From a virus: a stretch of DNA of 64,000 bases. The stretch is taken from positions 1-64,000 of the IMG/VR virus record IMGVR_UViG_3300019926_000010. One strand, 5' to 3'. The notes beneath the pieces were generated by a model, which had not been told where the DNA came from, made no database searches, and worked only from the letters and a program-made list of their open reading frames with translations. Shown here piece by piece: positions 57,456 to 64,000 of the stretch (its first letter is position 1; each line of letters opens with the position of its first letter). The position numbers and the translations under genes are program-made.

Positions 57456-60261
57456 TATCACCGTATCCGAGGAGTGCCACCTTCTCCCGAACATCGTCTT
57501 CTTCCATCTTGGTGAAGTCCATGTTCAGGTCGTGGAGGGCCATCATCAACTCCTCAACGTGGCCCTTGTACCCCTTGTTGTAGGACAGACTGTCGATGAC
57601 GTTGTAGATTTCAGAGTCATCGTCCCAGTTCGGGGTGTCGATAAGTCGCTGGTAGTGGCTCTCACCCTTCTTTAGTGAGTAAGAGTTGAACTTCTTGGAG
57701 TGAAGCCGACCGTACTTGAACGCGATTATGCTCTTCCGTCCAACGTATTCCTTGTCAGCGACGAACTCGATCTTGTCCATCGCCTTCCTGTCGGCAACAG
57801 CCCACAACACGTCGGGCTGTTCTCCGTCGTCAAAGTGCATCTGACCGAGTAGGTCTTCCGTGAAGTATTCCCGAATCTCGGATCGTTCGTCGGTAATCAG
57901 CTTCTTGCCTTCGATGTTCGTGACCTGAGCGAAGATTACCAGTCGATCATCCTCGATCATATCCACGAGCGTCATTGCACCGTCTTCGGTGGCGATGACC
58001 GAGTTGTAGGAACGGGCTTTGTATTCGTCAGGAAGGAACACAGCCGCACAGTCTTTCAGAGCCTCGTATTCCTCGTTGGAACAGGACGCAATTGCGGCGT
58101 TGTCAGCGAAGTCGTAGTTGTCCGAGATGTTCCTTTCACCCGACCGAGGGAAGAGAACTAACTCGTTTCGTCGGTGGATTCCGTTTCCATCTTCACCGAA
58201 CCGATCTCTGACTTTCTTCACCGGATACCGAGCGTCGATCTTGTGACCGCTCTCGGTTCGGATCTTGAGGACGTGATCTTCCACGTCGTCCGGCTTCCCC
58301 CGAGACTTCTTATCGGTCCCATCGGATCGTTTGTTTTTGCTGGCTATTGCATCCGGGATGTCCCACTCGTCGTCCTCGTCGTCATCACGACGGTACGGAA
58401 CGTTCGGAAGCCGCTTGAACCCGTACAGATCCTCGTAAGTTTCGTACTTGTGGGCACCGGATACCACGATGATCTCGCTGTCATCGTAGGTGTTCCAGAG
58501 CGTCTTTGCCCGGTCCATGAACTTCCCACCGGTCGAAGCCGCCATGTAGATATTCGATCCAGTGGAGTCAGCGAGCAGATCACCGAGCTTTTTCTCACTG
58601 CGTCCCTTCTGTCGTGATACGTTGCATCCGTTTCGGGGAGCGTGGGAAAACTCGGTGAACAGACCGTGGATCTTCTGGTAGGTTTCGGGAATATCGTAGC
58701 TCCCGATCACTTCGATGGGATCGTCGTCGGTGTACTTCTTAATACACTGACATCGGTACTCCCATTCAGAAATAGTCATTCCTACATCATCATCGTAATT
58801 TCGGAACTCGTTGTCCTCCTTCTGAAGGAACCGAGTGAACCGTTTCAGGTTTTTGAACACTCCGTGAGGACCATGCCTCTTGAGAACTTTCCGGAAAGTC
58901 TTCCACTCTCCGGGGTTATCCTGCGGTGCTGAGAGAACGTCTTCCGGACCGTCGATGTTTTCCAGAAACTCAGCGGCTACCTCAAGCTCGCGCTCTTTCA
59001 CGACCTCCTTGATGTGCTTGAAGAACCTCGTGTTTGCAGTGTCCTTCTGGAGTCGGTCCCGGTCGGCGGTCGGCTGGGGGAGGGGAACGTCGTCCTCGTG
59101 GAGGTCAACATCCTCCTCTTTCTTCCCCCTATTCGGACCTTCAATGATAAGTCCCTGTTCGTTGTGGATCTGCACCTTGACGTTCCAGAGTGAGCGAACA
59201 CTAACCCGCGTGTTCCGCTCAATGGGCATACTAACCAGGAAACAGTCCGGGTCATCGTAGCCGCTCGGAACATCAGGTCCCGCAACGATGGTGTACTCAC
59301 CGGGTCGGTTCACTACAATCGGCGGGTCGTTGTAGAGTTCTTCCAGCGTGTTTCCGCCGTACTCTTCCTCGGTGATCGTTTCACCGTCTCGGTACTCCTT
59401 ATAGAGAAGCGGAACCCGGAGAGCCTGACTGTATTTCGCCAGCCAACCTTGGAACTTGTTCAAGTCGATCCCACCCTCAGATTCTTCGAGGACCGGGATC
59501 TCAAATCGGGTTCCACGGAAGTTCTCAGGAATGTCGTTCGGAATCTCTTCAAGTCCTGAGAGATCCGTCAGGAAGGCGATGCCCTCCTTGTCAATGTCCG
59601 GAGCGTCAACCTTCCGGGTCTTTGTCCATCCCGTGATGTCACCGTACTTCCCGGCGGGCTTCACGAACGTCAGGGCACCGAGGCCCATCTTCCCACCGGT
59701 ATCAGCATCGTAGGACACACCCGACATTCCCGTCGTGTTGAACGCTTTGTCCAACTCGTGGGCAGTCATCCCGATGCCGGGGTCCTGGTAGACGATCTTC
59801 CGTTCGTCTCTGTGAAGCTCGACCTCGATGGTCGGGTTGTAACCGAGAGAACTGGCGGCCTCCATGATTTCACTCAGCGGTCGAGGAAGCTCGATAATTC
59901 GACCATCCTCGGTCATCACGTCCCGAGTGAGCCACTCCTCACCGTAATCCGGGTGGTGTGAAATGAGCAACTTCGCCGCTCGAATAACCGCAGTCTCGGC
60001 GTTCTGGTTGTACTCTCGGGGGAACGCCTCGTCACTGCTGTAGATCAGCTCTGATAGATGCTCGTGAATGGCATCCTCAGCGATGTCTCGCTTACTTTTG
60101 CCCGTCGAACCCGTTTCTTGGGCCAACGCGCTGTTTTCGTCTATGACGTTTAATTCGTCCTTTTCAACTGCCGATGCCGACGACGTGATCTCACCGAACT
60201 CCTGACTGCTCGGCGTAGTCGGCACTTTTCCGTTCTGGTTTTGGGTGTCCTGTTGGGACAT
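57445..60261 (-). CDS. GHKL-family ATPase, rIIA-like
   Basis: 938 residues from ATG 60261, which follows a strong GGGGAGGAGACATT ribosome-binding stretch. GHKL (Bergerat) fold: N box near YNQNAETAVIRAA, G1 box YQDPGIGM, G2 box GGKMGLGALTF, about residues 80-200. The remainder (about 700 residues) is unrecognised. Size and architecture are those of T4 rIIA and similar large-virus proteins, not of MutL, Hsp90 or Topo VI B, whose later domains are absent. Probably a membrane- or DNA-associated ATPase. Confidence 0.75.
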   Translation of the reverse strand: MSQQDTQNQNGKVPTTPSSQEFGEITSSASAVEKDELNVIDENSALAQETGSTGKSKRDIAEDAIHEHLSELIYSSDEAFPREYNQNAETAVIRAAKLLISHHPDYGEEWLTRDVMTEDGRIIELPRPLSEIMEAASSLGYNPTIEVELHRDERKIVYQDPGIGMTAHELDKAFNTTGMSGVSYDADTGGKMGLGALTFVKPAGKYGDITGWTKTRKVDAPDIDKEGIAFLTDLSGLEEIPNDIPENFRGTRFEIPVLEESEGGIDLNKFQGWLAKYSQALRVPLLYKEYRDGETITEEEYGGNTLEELYNDPPIVVNRPGEYTIVAGPDVPSGYDDPDCFLVSMPIERNTRVSVRSLWNVKVQIHNEQGLIIEGPNRGKKEEDVDLHEDDVPLPQPTADRDRLQKDTANTRFFKHIKEVVKERELEVAAEFLENIDGPEDVLSAPQDNPGEWKTFRKVLKRHGPHGVFKNLKRFTRFLQKEDNEFRNYDDDVGMTISEWEYRCQCIKKYTDDDPIEVIGSYDIPETYQKIHGLFTEFSHAPRNGCNVSRQKGRSEKKLGDLLADSTGSNIYMAASTGGKFMDRAKTLWNTYDDSEIIVVSGAHKYETYEDLYGFKRLPNVPYRRDDDEDDEWDIPDAIASKNKRSDGTDKKSRGKPDDVEDHVLKIRTESGHKIDARYPVKKVRDRFGEDGNGIHRRNELVLFPRSGERNISDNYDFADNAAIASCSNEEYEALKDCAAVFLPDEYKARSYNSVIATEDGAMTLVDMIEDDRLVIFAQVTNIEGKKLITDERSEIREYFTEDLLGQMHFDDGEQPDVLWAVADRKAMDKIEFVADKEYVGRKSIIAFKYGRLHSKKFNSYSLKKGESHYQRLIDTPNWDDDSEIYNVIDSLSYNKGYKGHVEELMMALHDLNMDFTKMEEDDVREKVALLGYGDNDA

Positions 60262-60287
60262 AATGTCTCCTCCCCACAGCGGGGAAA

Positions 60288-60334
60288 ACGTCACCGGGGA
60301 GTCGAACCCCGAACTTCCGCCTATCGGGTGACGT
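60288..60334 (-). ncRNA. tRNA-like minihelix
   Basis: Acceptor ACGTCAC/GTGACGT (perfect 7 bp), linker CCGATAGGCGGAAGTT, T-arm CGGGG-TTCGACT-CCCCG, no extra base. 47 bases. The stop (TAG) of the upstream gene lies in the linker; the GHKL gene starts 27 bases downstream with CCCC/GGGG hairpin between. Confidence 0.8.
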
Positions 60335-60701
60335 TAATCATCTCCGTTTTGTCCTCTCGGACTCGCTCTTCAACGGATTCGATTTGGGTTTGGGTCCAGC
60401 GGTTGGATTTGATGGCCTCCATCCGGTCGAACTTGATCGGATATGCGGTGACCACCTCCTCCCTGATCGTATCGACAGCGACTTTGAACGTGATACCACC
60501 TTCTGTATAAATAATCGCGGTATCAGAATCTCCTCCGGGGTTCTCTCCTCGATCACCCTCTTGAATTGCATCGGAGATGAGCCGCTTGTCGATGCACCGT
60601 TTCTCGTTTTCGTAGTACAACCGTTGCCGAACGTGGATAGTCAGACAGAAAGTAGATACCAAGTCCCGTCGCTCCTCAACGGGCCGTTGGTTGGTAGACA
60701 T
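60321..60701 (-). CDS. Hypothetical protein (DUF4258-like)
   Basis: 126 residues. FCLTIHVRQRLYYENEKRCI then a beta-rich end AIIYTEGGITFKVAVDTIRE look like the small alpha-beta fold of DUF4258-type proteins, some of which are toxins. Overlaps the gene before by one base. Confidence 0.45.
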   Translation of the reverse strand: MSTNQRPVEERRDLVSTFCLTIHVRQRLYYENEKRCIDKRLISDAIQEGDRGENPGGDSDTAIIYTEGGITFKVAVDTIREEVVTAYPIKFDRMEAIKSNRWTQTQIESVEERVREDKTEMINVTR

Positions 60702-60886
60702 CAGACTGGGCTAAAAATCGCCCGTAGCGGGTGCCACTCTCCCGGAACTACTGGTTGTCGTTCCGGTTCTTCAGAAATACCTGCCCCAACACCACCTGCC
60801 CCTCCTGGTGGATCGTCGTCGTTGTTGTTATCGAACGTTACACTGTCTTCCTTTCCGCTACTTGGGTTGTGATAGTTTCTCTTCAT
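60701..60886 (-). CDS. Small hypothetical protein
   Basis: 61 residues, Gly/Asn/Asp-rich (SVTFDNNNDDDPPGGAGGVG). First gene after control region D. Disordered looking. Confidence 0.5.
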   Translation of the reverse strand: MKRNYHNPSSGKEDSVTFDNNNDDDPPGGAGGVGAGISEEPERQPVVPGEWHPLRAIFSPV

Positions 60887-60955
60887 AGGTTAACTCCTCA
60901 AGTTAAAGGAGGCGGGGGCCTTCCCGACGGTAACCGCACTACATAATACCGCACC

Positions 60956-60973
60956 TAATACAGTGCTGTATTA
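60956..60973 (-). promoter_or_regulatory. Palindromic operator of region D
   Basis: TAATACAG-TG-CTGTATTA is a perfect inverted repeat (8-bp arms). It follows the promoter at 61001-61020 by about 30 bases, close to the predicted start site, so a bound repressor would block transcription. The same half sites occur at 47562-47577, 20260-20350 and, as GTTAACAG, at 425-556. Confidence 0.65.
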
Positions 60974-61000
60974 CTGTAGTGAGCGGCCCCAACCGACCTC

Positions 61001-61020
61001 CTGTACTAAAAATCAACAGC
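61001..61020 (-). promoter_or_regulatory. Promoter of the 60886-57 kb operon
   Basis: Minus-strand GCTGTTGATTTTTAGTACAG at 61001-61020. The TTTTTAGTA is a haloarchaeal TATA-like element; predicted start about 25 bases downstream near 60980. Shared with the promoter before the tail chaperone. Confidence 0.55.
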
Positions 61021-61034
61021 AGAGGGAAGGGACG

Positions 61035-62033
61035 TTAGAGCTTCTGGAGCGCATCCATGTTGAACGCCGATTCCAGGCGCTCAACCCGTGCCTCTAACTC
61101 CTCGATCCGACTGGTTTCGGCTTCGGGTTCCTCTGATGTTTCTTCCTCGGTCACTTCACCGCCATCAGTTGTGGCGGTCATCTGTTCCTCGTAGTCACCT
61201 GAACGAAGCTGACGGCCTCGGTTCTTCAGATCCTCGTAGCCGTCTTCACCGACGAACTTCTGAATCCCGTTCCGGACTGTGTTCTTCGAGCAGTCCACTT
61301 CCTCAGCGATGTCAGTGTTTGTCCGACTCGGATCACGGAGCTTGAGCAGTGCCGACTGCATCTGCATTGTATGCTCCACGGCAGGCTGTTCTTCCAGGTA
61401 CTCCTGGGCCGCCTTCGGTTCCATCGGTAGATCCGGTTCGGCCTCGGACTCCTCGCCCTCACCGGTATCAGCATCCGCCTCTGTCTCCTCGGGTTCACTG
61501 CCCTGTGTCTCGTCGGAATCGTAGAAGTCCACCGGGCTGTAGATGACTTCCTCGCCGTCCTCTGTTTCGAGGATCGGGACGAAGATCGGGTCCACCTCGT
61601 CCTTGGAATAGTCCACATTGAACTCCTCAGCGGCCACATCAGCCTGAATCTCGTGAACTCCGACGATTGTGATGCCGAAGTGTTCGCTTCCGGCTTCCTT
61701 CCACATCTCCTCGTCGGGGGTCGAGAAGTCCTCTCGGTACTTCCGAAGGCCGTACATATCCTTCTCCCCGGTGATCTCCTCGATCAGCTCTTGTTTCTGA
61801 TCGTTGAAGAACCGATAGTCGTCCACTGCACCGGACACTCCGGCATCGGTTCCCTTCACCGTGAGGTCGTCGTTCTGGAGGATCTGCGGCCCGTTGCGTC
61901 GGTTGGCGTCACAGGCGATCCAGTACACCTCGTGGATCTCTGAACGCTCATCGAAATACTGGTTTCCACCAGTAGCGTCGTTTTCTTGGTCGTTTTCGGT
62001 ACTTCCGTCTTCCGCGGTCTGGTCTGCGAACAT
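61035..62033 (-). CDS. Acidic protein with HTH and C-terminal coiled coil
   Basis: 332 residues from ATG 62033 (start context CTAAAATG). Residues about 215-275: NTDIAEEVDCSKNTVRNGIQ is a helix-turn-helix; last 35 residues (RIEELEARVERLESAF) form a coiled coil for dimers. N-terminal half is acidic alpha-beta. Placed beside region D, it is the best candidate for the regulator binding its operators. An upstream ATG at 62069 is possible. Confidence 0.65.
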   Translation of the reverse strand: MFADQTAEDGSTENDQENDATGGNQYFDERSEIHEVYWIACDANRRNGPQILQNDDLTVKGTDAGVSGAVDDYRFFNDQKQELIEEITGEKDMYGLRKYREDFSTPDEEMWKEAGSEHFGITIVGVHEIQADVAAEEFNVDYSKDEVDPIFVPILETEDGEEVIYSPVDFYDSDETQGSEPEETEADADTGEGEESEAEPDLPMEPKAAQEYLEEQPAVEHTMQMQSALLKLRDPSRTNTDIAEEVDCSKNTVRNGIQKFVGEDGYEDLKNRGRQLRSGDYEEQMTATTDGGEVTEEETSEEPEAETSRIEELEARVERLESAFNMDALQKL

Positions 62034-62114
62034 TTTAGTTTGGGTAGCAACTGCATGGTCATCTGCCAATACGTCGATCAGAAAGGAAGTGGGTTAGAGC
62101 TTCATCACCCAAGT

Positions 62115-62179
62115 GGAGTCCACGGGACTCGAACCCGCTCGCGTCTCGCTTACCTGATTCGGTCGGCCAACCGGACTCC
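62115..62179 (-). ncRNA. tRNA-like element with D-like arm, no anticodon arm
   Basis: Acceptor GGAGTCC/GGACTCC (7 bp), D-like hairpin GGT-TGGCCG-ACC, T-arm GCGGG-TTCGAGT-CCCGT. No five-base-pair stem with seven-base loop can be made between them. 65 bases. A hairpin TGGGT...ACCCA follows. Confidence 0.6.
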
Positions 62180-62183
62180 GATT

Positions 62184-62248
62184 GTTAACACGGTGAGGTG
62201 GCGAAATCTCACCGCGGCCAGCGGCCAAGGTTGCCAGCCTTGTTTAAC
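62184..62248 (-). ncRNA. tRNA-like element with anticodon-like arm GGC
   Basis: Closed by GTTAA/TTAAC; inner hairpin CAAGG-CTGGCAA-CCTTG with loop suggesting GGC (Ala); then a GTGAG/CTCAC hairpin in the T-arm position, with a ten-base loop. 4 bases from the element before. Degenerate. Confidence 0.4.
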
Positions 62249-62307
62249 CGCCAACTCGGTCCTTTTGTACCCCGTCGGGGGCTGTCGTTTTTCAGACCAG
62301 ACCTAAT

Positions 62308-62347
62308 ACTACGCCGAGGAATCGAACCTCGAAATACCATTCGTAGC
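62308..62347 (-). ncRNA. tRNA-like minihelix
   Basis: Acceptor GCTACG/CGTAGT (6 bp, one wobble), linker AATGGTATTT, T-arm CGAGG-TTCGATT-CCTCG, one base. 40 bases. A strong 9-bp hairpin GGGACTGGG/CCCGGTCCC lies just upstream; CCCC-CGAC-GGGG follows. Confidence 0.7.
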
Positions 62348-62418
62348 ACGGGACCGGGAACCACCCAGTCCCACGAAAGGGGGTCGGAGAGTGTGACGGG
62401 GGCACGGTGCCCCCAGCA

Positions 62419-62445
62419 CCTCGAAAGGAATCGAACCTACCGAGG
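62419..62445 (-). ncRNA. Shortest tRNA-like hairpin
   Basis: Single hairpin CCTCGGTAGG-TTCGATT-CCTTTCGAGG (10 bp with one mismatch and one wobble) with a T-loop. No linker remains. It begins right after the stop (TAG 62446-62448) of the zinc-ribbon gene, and is followed by a 7-bp hairpin GGGGGCA-CCG-TGCCCCC. 27 bases. Confidence 0.65.
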
Positions 62446-62565
62446 CTAAACCGCGTTGACGCTGGTGTTCACGGTGGTTTCACAGTTTGGGCACTTTTGG
62501 ATCTTCTCGAAAATGTTGAACTTTTGATCGCAGTTCCAACACTTCGCAACTCCACGGAGTGTCAT
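62446..62565 (-). CDS. Small zinc-ribbon protein
   Basis: 39 residues (MTLRGVAKCWNCDQKFN then IFEKIQKCPNCET), two C-x2-C knuckles, a complete ribbon. Starts after the stop of the gene before with TAACATG. Confidence 0.65.
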   Translation of the reverse strand: MTLRGVAKCWNCDQKFNIFEKIQKCPNCETTVNTSVNAV

Positions 62566-62566
62566 G

Positions 62567-62719
62567 TTACCGCCAGCTATACACTGCACGCCGATACCGA
62601 GCGGGCCACGCTTCCGTTTTGTCCGAGCAGTACATCTCTCGCTGACGGTCGGCGTAGGACTTTTCAGCCTTTTTCTTCACCGCGTCGGAGGCCGTCGGTC
62701 GGGTAGCTGACTTCGCCAT
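62567..62719 (-). CDS. Small basic protein
   Basis: 50 residues (MAKSATRPTASDAVKKKAEK then YRRAVYSWR), basic; may bind nucleic acid. Overlaps the acidic gene upstream by TAATG. Confidence 0.5.
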   Translation of the reverse strand: MAKSATRPTASDAVKKKAEKSYADRQREMYCSDKTEAWPARYRRAVYSWR

Positions 62720-62898
62720 TACGCCTCGACCTCCGGAATCTCGATCTCCTCGATCTCGGTGACCTCCTCACCTTCGTGGTATACCGTCGCCTCGGGGTCT
62801 TCGAGGGCTTCTTCCACGAAGTATCGGATGCTGGTGTCTCGCTCTGTGCCATTCTCGAACGCAATCGTGACTTCTCGGATTAGGAGTTTATCTTCCAT
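62719..62898 (-). CDS. Small acidic protein
   Basis: 59 residues (KLLIREVTIAFENGTERDTS then EIEIPEVEA). Strand-rich with an acidic tail. Separated from the minihelix by 42 bases. Confidence 0.5.
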   Translation of the reverse strand: MEDKLLIREVTIAFENGTERDTSIRYFVEEALEDPEATVYHEGEEVTEIEEIEIPEVEA

Positions 62899-62939
62899 CG
62901 AAAGGTGCCCTCCGGGTATGTTAGCCCTTCATTGAGCAG

Positions 62940-62985
62940 TAACTCACGGAGAATCGAACTCCGAAAACGTCACCAGACTGAGTTA
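62940..62985 (-). ncRNA. tRNA-like minihelix overlapping a stop codon
   Basis: Acceptor TAACTCA/TGAGTTA (perfect 7 bp), linker GTCTGGTGACGTTTT, T-arm CGGAG-TTCGATT-CTCCG, no extra base. 46 bases. The TAA stop of the upstream gene (62983-62985) is the first three bases of the acceptor stem. Confidence 0.8.
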
Positions 62986-63126
62986 AATATTGAGGTGTTC
63001 TATTGCTTCAGTTGCACCGTCACGACCGAGGATTTCGATGAGTGCCCGAACTCTGTGGGCGGCGAGATTGGTACCCGTGTCCATCTTCACCACGTCGGCC
63101 TCGGTCTGAAACTCACCGAAGTTCAT
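62983..63126 (-). CDS. Small hypothetical protein
   Basis: 47 residues (MNFGEFQTEADVVKMDTGTN), helical. ATG overlaps the stop of the gene before (ATGA); its stop is inside the minihelix. Confidence 0.55.
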   Translation of the reverse strand: MNFGEFQTEADVVKMDTGTNLAAHRVRALIEILGRDGATEAIEHLNI

Positions 63127-63533
63127 CTGTAATGGTGAATCGCGTCCCGAAGAACCGCCTCGTCGTAGTGATCTCGGTGAAGGTAGTGGGCCAGTTCGTA
63201 GTCATGGTACCCCTCCGGGTTCTCGATGGTGTCAGTCTTCACGAGAACCATGTTGTAGTCGTGCTGTAGGCCGAGGTGGGTGTCGTGCTGGGCGATCTTC
63301 GCTTCCCGCGGATACCCGACACTCACTAACGCATGACCGATAGGACTCATTTTGAAGTCCGACTTGTGAGGTGCCTGATCTGCCATTGCATGGGCCATCT
63401 CAGCCATCTCAGTCGGTGATAAGTCGTCACGGACTCGATCTCGATGCGGCTTGATGGACCGACCCGTAGCCATCTTGATGATTTCGTTGAACGTTACCTG
63501 CGGCTCGTCGTCGGTGGGTTCTTCTGCGAACAT
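63123..63533 (-). CDS. Hypothetical protein
   Basis: 136 residues from ATG 63533. FNEIIKMATGRSIKPHRDRV then LSPTEMAEMAHAMADQAPHK; C-terminal histidine-rich part (HDYELAHYLHRDHYDEAVLR). No family recognised. The longer upstream frame is non-acidic and was rejected. Confidence 0.55.
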   Translation of the reverse strand: MFAEEPTDDEPQVTFNEIIKMATGRSIKPHRDRVRDDLSPTEMAEMAHAMADQAPHKSDFKMSPIGHALVSVGYPREAKIAQHDTHLGLQHDYNMVLVKTDTIENPEGYHDYELAHYLHRDHYDEAVLRDAIHHYR

Positions 63534-63535
63534 TG

Positions 63536-63835
63536 TTACGCTTTGACTGAAACTTCGTTGATTGCATCGGCCTTCGACTCGGGCCGAGCGTCGATCTCCG
63601 TGATAGTTGCACCAGTGAAAGTACCCATCTGCTGGGTGGTGGACTGACTGTAACCCTCCCACCCAGTGAATTTGAACACTTTCCCGTTCGGGGTACGGAA
63701 GCCGTACACAGCCCATCCGTAGCCCCACAGAATGGCCGATCCATCCGAGAACGTCTCTATTTCCATGTTATTCGCCTGTCCTGACCCACCGCCGTTGTAG
63801 AAACGGCTGGTGAGATCGTTGTTACTTAGCGTCAT
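63536..63835 (-). CDS. Hypothetical beta-rich protein
   Basis: 99 residues. RFYNGGGSGQANNMEIETFS then SAILWGYGWAVYGFRTPNGK: antiparallel strand pairs rich in glycine and aromatic residues. Could be an SSB-like OB fold or a small structural protein; not recognised. Confidence 0.5.
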   Translation of the reverse strand: MTLSNNDLTSRFYNGGGSGQANNMEIETFSDGSAILWGYGWAVYGFRTPNGKVFKFTGWEGYSQSTTQQMGTFTGATITEIDARPESKADAINEVSVKA

Positions 63836-63880
63836 AGGACTCTCCAACCCCTCAAACCACTGCGGTTATCATCGGGAAGG

Positions 63881-63919
63881 CCGAGGGAGGGAATCGAACC
63901 CTCACTTAATCCAACTCGG
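63881..63919 (-). ncRNA. tRNA-like minihelix
   Basis: Acceptor CCGAG/CTCGG (5 bp), linker TTGGATTAAGT, T-arm GAGGG-TTCGATT-CCCTC, one base. 39 bases. Lies 3 bases after the stop of the partial gene at the window edge. A small hairpin AACC-GCAGT-GGTT follows. Confidence 0.7.
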
Positions 63920-63922
63920 GGG

Positions 63923-64000
63923 TTACTCTGATGATTTTCTAATAGCCTCAGCCAAATCTCGGGCTTCTTCGATGGTATCAGAGGCCATTAGAGCCTTTGT
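63923..64000 (-). CDS. Partial small protein at window edge
   Basis: Only the last 25 residues of the frame are inside the window (ending ASDTIEEARDLAEAIRKSSE). Either it starts at the ATG 63988 or continues beyond the end. No function can be given. Confidence 0.4.
   Translation of the reverse strand, partial: TKALMASDTIEEARDLAEAIRKSSE

Noticed and set aside
62115-62248. Normal tRNA genes for Arg or Ala
   Set aside because: No full anticodon arm in one and only a ten-base T-loop in the other; reported as tRNA-like instead.
1-64000. CRISPR arrays
   Set aside because: No regularly spaced direct repeats of 25-40 bases were found; repeats seen are promoter or tRNA-like.

Overview
The window looks like most of the genome of a tailed, contractile (myovirus-type) virus of a halophilic archaeon, or the matching part of a provirus. 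Evidence: proteins are strongly acidic (runs of D and E), promoters are archaeal TATA boxes, genes abut or overlap by 1-4 bp as in compact viral operons, there is a complete terminase-capsid-sheath-baseplate module, and there is a viral replication set of archaeal type (family B DNA polymerase, AEP primase, XPD-like helicase, XPF/ERCC4-like nuclease). No ribosomal or host metabolic genes are seen.

Layout. 1-590: promoter and repeat-rich leader. 590-20255 (+): terminase, portal, prohead protease/scaffold, decoration and major capsid proteins, connector proteins, a connector protein fused to a probable ADP-ribosyltransferase domain, sheath, tube, tail-assembly chaperone with a probable programmed frameshift, tape measure, hub and spike. 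20256-20477: second promoter/repeat region. 20478-26012 (+): gp25-like protein, baseplate J, gpI-like protein, fibres and small proteins. 26550-27557 (-): tyrosine integrase beside a tRNA 3'-half (probable attP). 28438-46509 (-): nucleotide metabolism (ThyX, Dcd), DNA polymerase B, RecB/Cas4-like nuclease, HTH-phosphoesterase, primase, P-loop ATPase, RNA ligase, many small proteins. 45480-46795: array of normal, divergent and truncated tRNA-like genes with an AT-rich endonuclease. 46883-49074 (+): zinc-finger protein, TFB-like protein, Cys-rich proteins and ERCC4-type nuclease. 49076-64000 (-): XPD/DinG-like helicase, a train of very small genes, a GHKL-ATPase (rIIA-like) pair, a wHTH-like acidic protein, and further tRNA-like elements.

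The most striking feature is a family of short intergenic structures on the minus strand that keep the acceptor stem and T-arm of a tRNA (loop TTCGATT, TTCGACT or TTCGAGT) but lack the D and anticodon arms. At least eight are seen (43473, 46022, 56666, 60288, 62308, 62419, 62940, 63881), each with different but paired stems, sitting at or just after the stop codon of one gene and before the next, often followed by a second hairpin. I infer that they act as RNA-processing punctuation (RNase P / tRNase Z signals) in long viral transcripts; one true tRNA (Asn) abuts the start codon of the next gene in the same way. A second system is a set of four related promoter/operator regions (about 370-560, 20260-20460, 47560-47690, 60950-61020) that probably co-regulate the main transcription units.

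Limits: functions of most small genes cannot be told from sequence alone; tRNA-like folds were made by eye; family calls rest on motifs that I could read, not on searches.
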